A stretch of DNA of 64,000 nucleotides from Pseudomonas sp. JUb42 (lineage in GTDB: Bacteria; Pseudomonadota; Gammaproteobacteria; Pseudomonadales; Pseudomonadaceae), in contig NZ_JANUFD010000021.1 in assembly GCF_024807945.1 (NCBI RefSeq), positions 39,440 to 103,439 of the forward strand, in the 5' to 3' direction. Positions 51,737-59,963 of the stretch are shown piece after piece (position 1 is the first letter of the stretch; the number at the start of each line of letters is the position of its first letter). The position numbers and the translations under genes are program-made. Below the pieces are notes generated by a model. The model saw only the letters and a list, made by a program, of their open reading frames with translations. It searched no databases and was not told the DNA's origin.

Positions 51737-52363
51737 ATGAGCCCGGCACTGCCTCCCGAACTGCTCGCTCGCGCCCAGGCCCTGATCGATCGAGGCGGGC
51801 GGCGCCTGCTGGGCATCGTCGGCACGCCCGGGTCGGGCAAATCCACCCTGGCCCAGCTGCTCGCCGACGCCCTCGGCGAGCAGGCGGTGGTGGTGCCCAT
51901 GGACGGCTTCCACCTGGCCAACCGCGAACTGGCCCGCCTGGGCCGGGCTGCGCGCAAAGGCGCCCCGGACACCTTCGATGTCGGCGGCTACCGCGCGTTG
52001 TTGGCACGTCTGAAGCAACAGCAACAGGACGAAACGATCTACGCGCCGCTGTTTCAGCGCGAAATCGAGGAATCCATTGCCGGCGCCATCACCATCCTGC
52101 CCCAGACCCGGCTGGTCATCAGCGAAGGCAATTACCTGCTGCTCTCACAGGGGCCATGGGCCTCGGTCGCGCCGATTTTTGACGAGTGCTGGTTTGTGTC
52201 AGTAAGTGCCGAAGAGCGTCACTCTCGCTTAATGGAACGGCATCAACAGTTTGGGCGCAGTGAAGAGGCGGCGAGGGCGTGGATTGACTCGACCGATGAG
52301 CCGAATGCGCGGTTGATTGAAGGGGATCGGGACAGGGCGGATTGGGTGGTTGATTGGCGTTAG
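51737..52363 (+). CDS. P-loop nucleoside/sugar kinase-like protein
   Basis: The 208-residue protein has Walker A GIVGTPGSGKSTLAQ, the motif VVVPMDGFHLANRELARLG, DTFDVGGY and IYAPLFQREIEESIAGAI, then LVISEGNYLLL and the lid VSAEERHSRLMERHQQFGRS. This pattern is shared by uridine kinase, phosphoribulokinase and pantothenate-kinase-like enzymes and by FrcK-type proteins often named nucleoside/nucleotide kinases. The substrate is unknown. It follows aroA by three bases, so the two are likely co-transcribed, but a shared pathway is not obvious. Confidence 0.85.
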   Translation: MSPALPPELLARAQALIDRGGRRLLGIVGTPGSGKSTLAQLLADALGEQAVVVPMDGFHLANRELARLGRAARKGAPDTFDVGGYRALLARLKQQQQDETIYAPLFQREIEESIAGAITILPQTRLVISEGNYLLLSQGPWASVAPIFDECWFVSVSAEERHSRLMERHQQFGRSEEAARAWIDSTDEPNARLIEGDRDRADWVVDWR

Positions 52364-52394
52364 AGGATTCCGTTCTGTTTATGATGCCGGCGGA

Positions 52395-52688
52395 TTACTT
52401 CAACCTTTCAGTCGCTTTGCGATAAGCCTCTTCGCCTTCGCCTTCGCGCTTGCCGACCGCAACGACAAAGACCACTACTTCATGGTCGATGACCTGATAT
52501 ACAAGGCGATAGCCGCTGCTGCGCAGCTTCAGCTTGTAGCAGTCTGGCAATGAATGCAGGCGATTGGCCTCAATACGCGGGTTAAGCAAAATCTCGGACA
52601 GTTTCTTCTTGAGTTGCTGCCGGACTGTATCCCCTAGTTTGTGCCACTCCTTTAGCGCTCTGGCATCGAATTCAAGGCTATAGGTCAT
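52395..52688 (-). CDS. RelE-type toxin
   Basis: The 97-residue protein is a complete RelE: MTYSLEFDARALKEWHKLGDTVRQQ, KKKLSEILLNP, LHSLPDCYKLKLRSSGYRLVYQVID and VVVFVVAVGKRE. The Lys/Arg residues of the RelE active site (KLRSSGYRL and VGKRE) are present. RelE cleaves mRNA in the ribosomal A-site. The gene overlaps the antitoxin by 11 bp. Both seem intact, so this is a working pair. Confidence 0.92.
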   Translation of the reverse strand: MTYSLEFDARALKEWHKLGDTVRQQLKKKLSEILLNPRIEANRLHSLPDCYKLKLRSSGYRLVYQVIDHEVVVFVVAVGKREGEGEEAYRKATERLK

Positions 52689-52917
52689 CCAACGAAACCT
52701 TTACCCGTTGCGGATGAGCCAGGCGTTCGCGAACTGTCGCCACCAGCGCTTCGTCTTCTGGCGTCATCAGTACGGGCCGAAAGGGCAACTGACCACTATC
52801 AGCCACGTATTGCAGGGCCTGGCGCATCAGTTCGGAAGGGGTTACGCCGAGTCGATCCAGTTCGCGATAAGCGCGAGCTTTCAGGTCGTCGTCGATGCGG
52901 ATGTTGATCGAGGCCAT
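52678..52917 (-). CDS. RelB/DinJ-type antitoxin
   Basis: The protein has 79 residues from the ATG at 52915-52917 (MASINIRIDDDLKARAYREL). It is a ribbon-helix-helix with GVTPSELMRQALQYVADSG and the tail EDEALVATVRERLAHPQRVKVSLDDL. An upstream extension of 24 codons has no protein-like character and covers the operator. It overlaps relE by 11 bp. It binds and neutralises the toxin and represses the operon. Confidence 0.9.
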   Translation of the reverse strand: MASINIRIDDDLKARAYRELDRLGVTPSELMRQALQYVADSGQLPFRPVLMTPEDEALVATVRERLAHPQRVKVSLDDL

Positions 52918-52929
52918 GGAAAAATACCT

Positions 52930-52949
52930 GTAATGACAAACGTCGTTAC
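52930..52949. promoter_or_regulatory. Operator-like inverted repeat upstream of relB
   Basis: GTAATGAC (52930-52937) and GTCGTTAC (52942-52949) form arms with one mismatch around AAAC, 13 bp before the antitoxin start on the minus strand. This fits a RelB site. Confidence 0.6.
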
Positions 52950-53349
52950 GATGGCAATATTTTTGGGATTTCGCAATAGAACAGGTCATAGGAATGCGAT
53001 CTTGTTGTTCCTTCAGTGCAGGTGCTTTTGGACTGGCCAGGGTGAGCCAGGAAGAAGGGCAGGATATCTCTTTAAAAAAGCGCTGAGAGGTAACTATATG
53101 TGTAGATTTAGGGTCAGGGTCGACATAGGTACATGTCCACGGTGAGTATCCAAATTGGCTAAAGGGCAGTTGCCTATTTGATGACTATCCGACGATGCTA
53201 CTTACCGGCTGCGGCCCCTTCGCGAATGAATTCGCTCCCACAATACCCAGCCAGCGCTGCCCAGCCCGACCAAGGGCCATGCCCCCGCGCAACCTATCCC
53301 CCATTCCACAGTCCATTGCGCATCCATTCAAACCGATGAAAAACCACCC
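52950..53349. other. Gap with one REP-like unit
   Basis: No gene is supported. TTCGCGAATGAATTCGCTCC at about 53219-53238 is a REP-like unit of the family seen near 34932. The rest is probably promoter DNA of relB and of the phosphatase. Confidence 0.5.
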
Positions 53350-54042
53350 ATGAGCCGCTTCCAACAGATTGCCGCCAACCCGCAAGGCCGGGATTTTGCC
53401 GTGGGGGACATTCACGGGCATTTCAGCCGCTTGCAGACAGCGCTGACGGCGGTGGGGTTTGATGCGGCGGTGGATCGGCTGTTCAGCGTCGGTGATCTGG
53501 TGGATCGCGGGCCGCAGAGCGCGCAGTGTCTGGAGTGGCTGGCGCAGCCGTGGTTCTTTGCCGTGCAGGGTAATCACGAAGCTCTGGCCATTCAGCATGT
53601 GCAGGGGCGGATTGCCGATTACCGCCTGTATATGGCCAGTGGTGGGGCCTGGTTTCTCGACCTGACGCCTCAGGCCCAGCGCCTGTATGCCGAGCGTTTT
53701 GCGCAGATGCCGATTGCCCTGCAGGTCGAGACCGCTGAGGGGCCTGTGGGCCTGGTCCATGCCAATTGCCCGCTGCCCAGCTGGGCGATGTTGCGCGACA
53801 CCTTGTTGGGCCATCTGCCGGGGCTGGAGCGGGCCGAAGAGGTGTGCCAGTGGTCCCGCGAGCGCCAGCGCAGTCAGGATGCCAGCGGTATTCCCGATCT
53901 GCGGGCCATGGTGGTGGGCCATACCCATCTGCCCAGCCCGGATGTGCTGGGCAATGTCTTTCATATCGATACGGGTGGCTGGCGCTCTGATGGGCGGGGG
54001 CGTTTCACCCTGTTGGACCTGGCGACCCTGACGCTCTATTAA
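53350..54042 (+). CDS. PPP-family metallophosphatase (PrpA/ApaH-like)
   Basis: The 230-residue protein has the metallophosphatase set FAVGDIHGHFSRL, FSVGDLVDRGPQS, VQGNHEAL and MVVGHTHLPSP, which together bind two metal ions. The length is that of bacterial PrpA/PrpB-type serine/threonine phosphatases; lambda phosphatase is similar. It may act on phosphoproteins or dinucleotides. It has GG-rich DNA and no obvious operon partner. Confidence 0.9.
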   Translation: MSRFQQIAANPQGRDFAVGDIHGHFSRLQTALTAVGFDAAVDRLFSVGDLVDRGPQSAQCLEWLAQPWFFAVQGNHEALAIQHVQGRIADYRLYMASGGAWFLDLTPQAQRLYAERFAQMPIALQVETAEGPVGLVHANCPLPSWAMLRDTLLGHLPGLERAEEVCQWSRERQRSQDASGIPDLRAMVVGHTHLPSPDVLGNVFHIDTGGWRSDGRGRFTLLDLATLTLY

Positions 54043-54082
54043 AGGAATAGGCGAAAAGTCATAAAATTGACTTTTAATTCCT

Positions 54083-54280
54083 GCCGAGTGGTACGACCGC
54101 CTGTTCCGCGCGATACGCGAAGGCGAGACGCTGCAGAATATCCAGCACCTCAAAGTGGAAATGACCCTGTCGATCCGCCAGGGCCTGGTGGAAATCTGCA
54201 AGGTGCAGGGCCTGACCGTGGTGCTGTTGTACCGTAAGCGTCTGGCGAACACACCTATGAATCTGTTGAACCGAAGATAA
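54083..54280 (+). pseudogene. 3' fragment of an unknown gene
   Basis: The + frame from 54083 to TAA 54278-54280 encodes AEWYDRLFRAIREGETLQNI, KVEMTLSIRQGLVEICKVQG and VVLLYRKRLANT, with core-like codon use but no start codon before 54160. It looks like the last 66 codons of a longer gene whose 5' part is gone. I do not recognise the family. It directly borders the MmyB-type regulator. Confidence 0.4.
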
Positions 54281-54285
54281 CGGCA

Positions 54286-55092
54286 TCAGCATTTCAATTG
54301 TCCATAGGCTCGGGCCATGACTTCCCAGGTTCTCGCGTCGGCAGGAATCAGATGCTCAATACGCAGCGACTCCATCGTAATGTCGAGAGGCATGCCAAAT
54401 GTTGTAAAAGTTGACATGAATTTCAGTTCCCCGTGCCTTGAGTCGAGCCGCGTCAGTACCAACGGAGGCAGTTCGCTTGTCAACGTGGAAGCCTCTTGAG
54501 GCGTGGGGAGGCTTTTCAGAAGCGTAGCGAGCCCCGGGTTGCACAGAGCCTCTCTAGCTGCCCTTTGCCAAGCAATCAATCTGATTTCCTCGACATTGTT
54601 CAGATGATCGCCCAACCCTCCAGGCTCCAGCAGCGTTACCAATAGATTTAGGCCTTCTGCCGCATCGGCACTCAGGCCGACCAGATCGAACAGCACTCCA
54701 GTGCTGGCGTTGGCTGCCAATATCTCCCACTGACTCCCCAAGACAATCGCTGGTGCGGGGTTGTTGGCATGAAGCAGGTGAGTTATAGCGTCACGAACAG
54801 CCTCCATGCTTGGCGAGGTAAGAGGTGTTGCTTCGTAGCGCGGTGCATAACCACTGGCGAGAAAGACACTGTTGCAGTGCTCTAGAGGCGCATCGAGTGC
54901 CATGAGTAGGTTATGCAGAGTTCCTGGGCTTGGCTTGGCGCGCCCTGTCTCGATGCAGCTGAGGTGGCGCTGAGAAATACCTGACATCAAGGCTAGGTCG
55001 AGTTGGCTCAATTTTGCCTGACGTCGCAGATGACGCAACTGCTCACTTGCAGTGATGGCGGGTGTCGTTCGAGGAAAAGGTCGGGTGCTCAT
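54286..55092 (-). CDS. XRE regulator with MmyB ligand-binding domain
   Basis: The protein has 268 residues from the ATG at 55090-55092 (MSTRPFPRT). The helix-turn-helix is LRHLRRQAKLSQLDLALMSG and QRHLSCIETGRAKPSPGTLHNLLMAL. The C-terminal MmyB-like domain has APAIVLGSQWEILAANAST, LNLLVTLLEPGGLGDHL and ELKFMSTFTTFGMPLDITMESLRIEHLIPAD. Family members bind small ligands, possibly fatty acids, and control a divergent oxidoreductase or membrane gene. A start 17 codons earlier would cover the palindrome at 55128-55142, so I prefer the shorter form. It is divergent from a DUF2834 membrane protein. Confidence 0.88.
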   Translation of the reverse strand: MSTRPFPRTTPAITASEQLRHLRRQAKLSQLDLALMSGISQRHLSCIETGRAKPSPGTLHNLLMALDAPLEHCNSVFLASGYAPRYEATPLTSPSMEAVRDAITHLLHANNPAPAIVLGSQWEILAANASTGVLFDLVGLSADAAEGLNLLVTLLEPGGLGDHLNNVEEIRLIAWQRAAREALCNPGLATLLKSLPTPQEASTLTSELPPLVLTRLDSRHGELKFMSTFTTFGMPLDITMESLRIEHLIPADARTWEVMARAYGQLKC

Positions 55093-55127
55093 TATTCGAC
55101 TCTGACGGCGCGAATTGGCTGAGTCCA

Positions 55128-55142
55128 TGACCTGTGAGGTCA
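55128..55142. promoter_or_regulatory. Operator-like palindrome in the mmyB/DUF2834 divergent region
   Basis: TGACCT and AGGTCA are perfect arms around GTG. The site lies between the MmyB-type regulator and the DUF2834-like gene, where the regulator would bind to control both. Confidence 0.6.
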
Positions 55143-55210
55143 TTGATCTCGTCGTGACAATATCACTACCTTGTCAGCGTTGATCATCGCTTCTTGCTCA
55201 AGGAGGACAA

Positions 55211-55570
55211 ATGAAAAGACCCTACCTCTCACTTGCCACATTGGTGATTTTTTCCTTGTATACGGCGGGTACCATGTTCGTTGCCGATCAATCGCTCATC
55301 GACTTCGGCCTGGAGTTAATATCCAGCCCGGACACTGCCCAAGTAGTTATTGACCTTTACCTGCTCGGCTTCCTCGCTTGCATCTGGATGTATCGGGACG
55401 CTCGCTCCAAAGGCCGATCTGCGGTCTCTCTTGTGCCTTACTTTCTGATAACGGCGGTCTTCGTATCGATTGGCCCATTGCTTTACCTCGTTATCAACGG
55501 ATTCGCCAAGAAGAAGCTGGTTACGGATACCACCGGTTACAGCATCAATATTTCGGGCAATCTCGACTAA
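55211..55570 (+). CDS. DUF2834-like three-helix membrane protein
   Basis: The 119-residue protein has hydrophobic segments at about 8-25, 47-62 (IDLYLLGFLACIWMYRDAR) and 75-97 (LVPYFLITAVFVSIGPLLYLV). It has the acidic/basic loop RDARSKGRS of DUF2834 proteins. It has GGAGG upstream (55201-55205). Function is unknown; its regulator is probably the divergent MmyB-type protein, which suggests it takes part in a stress or lipid response. Confidence 0.75.
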   Translation: MKRPYLSLATLVIFSLYTAGTMFVADQSLIDFGLELISSPDTAQVVIDLYLLGFLACIWMYRDARSKGRSAVSLVPYFLITAVFVSIGPLLYLVINGFAKKKLVTDTTGYSINISGNLD

Positions 55571-55613
55571 AAGGAATGAGGAAGTCCGTTGGCGTTTGGC
55601 AATTCCTTTGTTT

Positions 55614-56308
55614 CTAGATGTCCGGCCAACACGCCTTGCGTGATTGAATGGGCACCCATTGATGCGGCAGCAACTCCGTAATCTCACTCGCCCGCTGCGT
55701 CGGCAGGCGAGTAAGAACATCCTTCAAGTAAGCATACGGATCATGCCCGTTCATGCGCGCAGACTGGATCAAACTCATGATTGCTGCCGCCCGTTCAGTA
55801 TGGGCAAGAAGAACGACCGCGACCAAACCATCATCGAGCAACTCACCCACGAAATCGCCTGGTTCAAACGTAACAAGTTTGCCAAGCGCAGTGAGCAATT
55901 GAGTCCCGACCAAGGCAGCTTGCTCGACGACTTGCTCGACACCGACATCGCGGCCATTGAAGCCGAGCTGAAGGCGTTGAGTCCACCGACTGCGCAAGCT
56001 GAACCACACAAGCAGCCCAAGCGTGTTTCCTTGCCTGCGCAGTTTCCGCGTACCGTGATTTATCACGAACCCGACAACATCCAATGCGCCTGCGGCTGCC
56101 AGCTCCAGCGGGTTGGCGAGGACGTCAGCGAGAAGCTGGATTACACGCCGGGCGTGTTTACGGTGGAGCAGCATGTGCGCGGGAAATGGGTCTGCCGCGA
56201 GTGTGAAACACTGACTCAGGCACCGGTTCCCGCCCAGGTCATCGATAAGGGCATCCCGACGGCAGGGCTGCTGGCTCACGTGATGGCGGCCAAATTTGCC
56301 GACCATTT
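55614..56308. pseudogene. IS66 TnpC remnant with head-to-head inverted halves
   Basis: The minus strand from about 55800 to 55614 encodes the TnpC C-terminus (AAIMSLIQSARMNGHDPYAY, TRLPTQRASEI). The plus strand from about 55800 to 56308 encodes its N-terminal third (RDQTIIEQLTHEIAWFKRNK, SEKLDYTPGVFTVEQHVRGK, AAKFADHL). The catalytic middle is missing. The two halves meet near 55800 in opposite orientation, so an inversion or deletion took place. The N-terminal part ends exactly at GTAAGCG (56309). Confidence 0.8.
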
Positions 56309-56924
56309 GTAAGCGAATGGCAAAGACACCCTAGGTTAGGTGGTAATGCCCAATTTTCTTGTTGATCCAGCAATCATAGGACACGCCACAATGTTTCACG
56401 AGTTGTGGCGTCCAAGGTCAGCCATTGACGATCCATAACCTGTTTCAAGCCCTCAGCTATGTGTTCACTGGGCATCGTACGGAAGCCGTGTTTGCGGAAC
56501 CAAGGGCCATTCCAAGGAGGCTCATGAAAAGTTGTTAAGGTCACTGCTTGAACCCCACTGCTTTCAGCATGCTCTATAACTGCCGTGAGAAGCTTTGCTC
56601 CAATCCCACTCCCTGAAGCATCTGGGTCGACGGAAATATTGTCTAAATATAAAAGCCCATCCAGTGGTCGCATTGCCGCAAAGCCCATTATTTTCTTGCT
56701 TTCGCTATCAAGCGCCACTACGACCCGACAGGCTTCAAATCTCGCAGGGGGCAGTGCGGGTGTTTCAGCAATATGGGCGAGATTTGGAATGGCCTTGTAA
56801 CGCAGACGTGCTTGAGCCGAAATACGGCATAAATCTGCCACATCATCTATGCCACTAAGCCGGAGTTGGTAGCTATGCATGCTTTCTTCTCTCATTAAGA
56901 TCGCTGGACGAGTATTCCGCTTAC
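56309..56924. mobile_element. 616-bp segment with IS66-type ends carrying a GNAT gene
   Basis: GTAAGCG at 56309-56315 and its inverted copy CGCTTAC at 56918-56924 bound this segment. IS66-family ends typically start with GTAA. The truncated TnpC frame stops exactly at the left end. Only seven bases match and no clear target duplication is seen, so this is a candidate only. Confidence 0.35.
56374..56880 (-). CDS. GNAT-family N-acetyltransferase
   Basis: The protein has 168 residues from the ATG at 56878-56880 (MHSYQLRLS) with GAGAAG just upstream; a start at 56895 is possible. The acetyl-CoA site is LYLDNISVDPDASGSGIGAKLLTAVIEHAES (the Q/RxxGxG/A-like loop), followed by VTLTTFHEPPWNGPWFRKHGF. 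Substrate is unknown; GNAT cargo genes on elements often modify antibiotics or amines. It lies between two IS66 sequences and is flanked by IS66-type end motifs. Confidence 0.85.
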   Translation of the reverse strand: MHSYQLRLSGIDDVADLCRISAQARLRYKAIPNLAHIAETPALPPARFEACRVVVALDSESKKIMGFAAMRPLDGLLYLDNISVDPDASGSGIGAKLLTAVIEHAESSGVQAVTLTTFHEPPWNGPWFRKHGFRTMPSEHIAEGLKQVMDRQWLTLDATTRETLWRVL

Positions 56925-56934
56925 CTCACATGAC

Positions 56935-58461
56935 TCAGCCAGATACCCACTGATGCGGCAGCAGTAGCTCAATCTCGCTCGCCTGTTGCGTCGGCAGGCG
57001 CGTCAGCACATCTTTGAGATACGCATACGGATCATGCCCATTCATGCGCGCAGATTGGATCAAGCTCATGATCGCCGCCGCCCGTTTGCCGCTGCGTAGC
57101 GATCCCGCAAACAACCAGTTCGAACGCCCAAGTGCCCACGGCCGGATCTGATTCTCGACCGGATTATTGTCGATTGGCACAGCTCCGTCATCAAGGTAGC
57201 GCGTCAGCGCTACCCAGCGTTTAAGGCTGTAATCCAAGGTTTGGGCCGTCGCTGATCCGTTGGGCACAAGATCGCGCTGGGTCAACATCCACTCGTGCAG
57301 TGCTTTCGCCAATGGTGCTGCTTTTTCTTGTCGTATTCGCCAGCGATCCTCGTCACTCATGTCTCGCGCTTGGCGTTCAACTTCGTACAAGCCGCCAATC
57401 GAGTGCAGCGCCTGTTCAGCCAGCTGGCTTTTATTTGCCACGTGCAGATCGAAAAACTTGCGACGGGCGTGAGCCATGCAGCCGATTTCGGTCATGCCTT
57501 TTTCGAAGCCAGCTTTGTAGCCAGCAAAGTCATCGCACACCAGCTTGCCGTTCCACGAGCCGAGGAAGTTACGCGCATGCTCACCGGCGCGGCTCGGACT
57601 GAAGTCATAGACCACAGCCTTGAGCGCCGAAAACGGTGTGGTGCAGTAAGCCCAGACATAAGCGCGGTGCGTTTTCTTCTGTCCGGGCGCAAGCATCTGC
57701 ACCGGCGTCTCATCGGCGTGGACAACTTGCTGCGCCAGAACAGCTTCTCGCAAGGCATCAACCAGCGGCTGAAGCTGTACACCGGTTTGCCCAACCCATT
57801 GAGCCAGCATGGAGCGCGGTACCGCTAAACCAGCGCGCCCGAAGATTTTCTCCTGCCGATACAGCGGCAAATGATCAGCGAACTTCGCCACCATCACATG
57901 AGCCAGCAGACCTGCGGTCGGGATGCCCTTGTCGATCACTTGGGCCGGTACCGGTGCCTGGATCAGCGTTTCGCACCGGCGACAGGCCCATTTCCCACGT
58001 ACGTGTTGCTCTACGGTGAACACGCCTGGCGTGTAATCGAGCTTCTCGCTGACGTCTTCGCCGATGCGCTGAAGCTGGCAGCCGCAAGTGCACTGGGTGT
58101 TTTCTGGTTCGTGATGAATGACGGTACGTGGAAACTGCTGCGGCAGCGGTGCGCGCTTTGGTTTTTGGCGCACCTCTTCTGGAGCCGGAGCCGGCTGGAG
58201 TGCCGTCAGCTCAGCGTCGATAGCCTCAAGATCAGTGTTAAGCAGATCGTCGAGCAAGCTGCCTTGCTCAGGGCTGATCTGCTCGCTGCGCTTGGCAAAC
58301 CTGTGCCGCTTGAGGATCGCAATCTCGTGAGTCAGCTGTTCGATGATGGTTTGATCGCGATGGATCTTCCTGCCCATGGTGTCGACCTTCGACATCAACT
58401 GCGCAGCGAGGGCGCGCAGTTGGTCGGGGGGCATTTGGTCGAGATTGGGCAAGGAAGTCAT
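56935..58461 (-). CDS. tnpC: IS66 family transposase TnpC
   Basis: The 508-residue DDE transposase is complete: N-terminal leucine-zipper-like helix (QTIIEQLTHEIAILKRHRFA), zinc-finger CxCGC and CRRC cysteines (CTCGCQLQRIGED, WACRRCETL), and the catalytic acids in VVHADETPVQ, LVCDDFAGYK and NNPVENQIRPWA. It cuts and joins the element ends with help of TnpA and TnpB. Its closest relative in the window is the broken copy at 55614-56308. Confidence 0.95.
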   Translation of the reverse strand: MTSLPNLDQMPPDQLRALAAQLMSKVDTMGRKIHRDQTIIEQLTHEIAILKRHRFAKRSEQISPEQGSLLDDLLNTDLEAIDAELTALQPAPAPEEVRQKPKRAPLPQQFPRTVIHHEPENTQCTCGCQLQRIGEDVSEKLDYTPGVFTVEQHVRGKWACRRCETLIQAPVPAQVIDKGIPTAGLLAHVMVAKFADHLPLYRQEKIFGRAGLAVPRSMLAQWVGQTGVQLQPLVDALREAVLAQQVVHADETPVQMLAPGQKKTHRAYVWAYCTTPFSALKAVVYDFSPSRAGEHARNFLGSWNGKLVCDDFAGYKAGFEKGMTEIGCMAHARRKFFDLHVANKSQLAEQALHSIGGLYEVERQARDMSDEDRWRIRQEKAAPLAKALHEWMLTQRDLVPNGSATAQTLDYSLKRWVALTRYLDDGAVPIDNNPVENQIRPWALGRSNWLFAGSLRSGKRAAAIMSLIQSARMNGHDPYAYLKDVLTRLPTQQASEIELLLPHQWVSG

Positions 58462-58524
58462 GCGGTGGATTTTACCAAAGCAGACCGCCTACGGCAGCAG
58501 ACCCAGACGTTAATTACCGCCTTT

Positions 58525-58860
58525 TTAAAGGATCGTGATTGCGCCACCAGCGCCCACGCGCTGCCACGGCAAACCAAGTATTAAGGCCTGAAGTTGCTCG
58601 GTATCCAGTTCCAGTTCGCTACCATGTCGAATACCTGGCCATTGAAACTTGCCCTGGTTCAACCGGCGTGCCGCCAACCAAACACCAATCCCGTCGTGAA
58701 CCAGCACTTTCATCCGATTGGCCCGTCGATTGGCAAATAGATAAGCGCAGTGCGGCTTCGCCGCACCAAATACCGTAATGACTCTGGCCAGCGCGGTCTC
58801 GGTACCAGCACGCATATCCATGGGCTCGGTGGCGAGCCAGATGGCGTCGATGCGGATCAT
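58525..58860 (-). CDS. tnpB: IS66 accessory protein TnpB
   Basis: The 111-residue protein has the IS66 Orf2 pattern: WLATEPMDMRAGTETALARV, PHCAYLFANRRANRMKVLVHDG, GVWLAARRLNQGKFQWP and LQALILGLPWQRVG. It is needed with TnpA for IS66 transposition. Its ATG overlaps the tnpA stop by four bases. Confidence 0.95.
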   Translation of the reverse strand: MIRIDAIWLATEPMDMRAGTETALARVITVFGAAKPHCAYLFANRRANRMKVLVHDGIGVWLAARRLNQGKFQWPGIRHGSELELDTEQLQALILGLPWQRVGAGGAITIL

Positions 58861-59189
58861 CGCAACAGGTCTCGAAGAAAGGTCGCGCAGACAGCAGCAC
58901 TTTCAGTTGGCCAGTTTATTTTAACGGTGCCGCGTGGGTGCTCGATCTCAACGCAGATATTCGATGACGCTGCGTGCGAACCTGCTCCGGCCAACGGCAT
59001 GGGTAATGGAATAAATGCAGGTTGCAGCGCCGTGCTGTTCTGCGTTTGCAGGCGAATCCATTTGTGGACGAGGTTTGCATTGAGGCTATGGCTGAGCGCG
59101 ATGCTGGCAATCGAAGCGCCGGGCTGGGCACACTCTTGAATGACCTGGGCTTTGAAGGACTTGGAATAGGAACGGCGTTTTGGCTGCAT
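58857..59189 (-). CDS. tnpA: IS66 accessory protein TnpA
   Basis: The 110-residue protein has an N-terminal helix-turn-helix of the transposase-8 type (RRSYSKSFKAQVIQECAQPG, SIASIALSHSLNANLVHKWI) and a tail with EIEHPRGTVKINWPTESAAVC. It binds the element ends. It is the first gene of the IS66 operon. Confidence 0.93.
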   Translation of the reverse strand: MQPKRRSYSKSFKAQVIQECAQPGASIASIALSHSLNANLVHKWIRLQTQNSTALQPAFIPLPMPLAGAGSHAASSNICVEIEHPRGTVKINWPTESAAVCATFLRDLLR

Positions 59190-59261
59190 GAAATACCCGC
59201 TTAAAAGGCTAGAACTGGTGCCTACTTAAATTTGATCTGACCCCGAAAAGTTGGACGCCTT

Positions 59262-59793
59262 CTATGCCCGCCGTGCTTGAGTCCTGTATTCCACAGGGCT
59301 CAGGTCACTTAGCTTCAGCCTGATTCGCGAATGATTGTAGTAGTGTATGTAGTCATCTATCCCTGCTTCAAGCTCATCAAGGCTGTTGAATTTGTTCAGG
59401 TAAAAGAACTCTGACTTCAGCGTGCCAAAAAAGCTTTCCATAGCCGCATTGTCATAGCAATTTCCTTTGCGAGACATGCTCGGCTTGACCGCTCTCTCAC
59501 TCAGGACACGACGGTAAATAGGCATTCGATATTGCCATCCTTGGTCGGAATGCAAGATTGGTTTATCGCGTGGCCGTAGCCGTTCAAAGGCTTGTCGTAG
59601 CATCCCGTCGACCATATCGAAAAGCGGGCGCCTGGCTGTCTTGAAAGCGATGATTTCGCCGTTGTAGAGATCAAGTATCGGTGAGAGGTAAAGCTTCTGC
59701 CCGCCGACCCGAAACTCCGTCACATCCGTAACCCATTTCTGATTTGGTCGTTTGGCATTAAACTTCCGCTTCAGCAGGTTTGGCGCAACCTGA
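59262..59793 (-). pseudogene. IS3-family transposase OrfB, 3' part cut by IS21
   Basis: From about 59792 to the stop at 59262 the frame encodes the IS3 DDE integrase core: NQKWVTDVTEFRV (first Asp), ILHSDQGWQYRM (second Asp), then SRKGNCYDNAAMESFFGTLKSE with the Glu, and YIHYYNHSRIRLKLSDLSPVEYR. The N-terminal half is missing; upstream of about 59793 the frame continues to 59909 only through IS21 end sequence. A terminal-type sequence TGATCTGACCCCGAAAAG starts at 59233. The rest of this element is not found on the other side of IS21. Confidence 0.85.
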
Positions 59794-59963
59794 CTGTTGG
59801 CGCTGATTGAAAACTGACCCACCCTGCCGATTGAAAATTGACCCAGGACGGATTGCTGATTTCTGTCCCAGCAATTGTGGATAAGCTTAGCAGCAGTGGG
59901 CCGATTCAAGACGCATCAACCCCCACCGCATGTAGGCATGCAGCAGGGTATTTATGGTGCGGA

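Larger units (their letters stand above)
56925..59210 (-). mobile_element. IS66-family insertion sequence (tnpA-tnpB-tnpC complete)
   Basis: The three IS66 genes lie in order on the minus strand with intact frames (59189 to 56935). A CCCGCTTA motif near 59202-59209 may be the right end; a matching left end right after tnpC was not found, so the limits are approximate. Confidence 0.7.

Noticed and set aside
50300..52024. 574-codon minus-strand open frame opposite aroA
   Set aside because: It is the shadow of aroA codons; aroA has all family motifs and a proper start.
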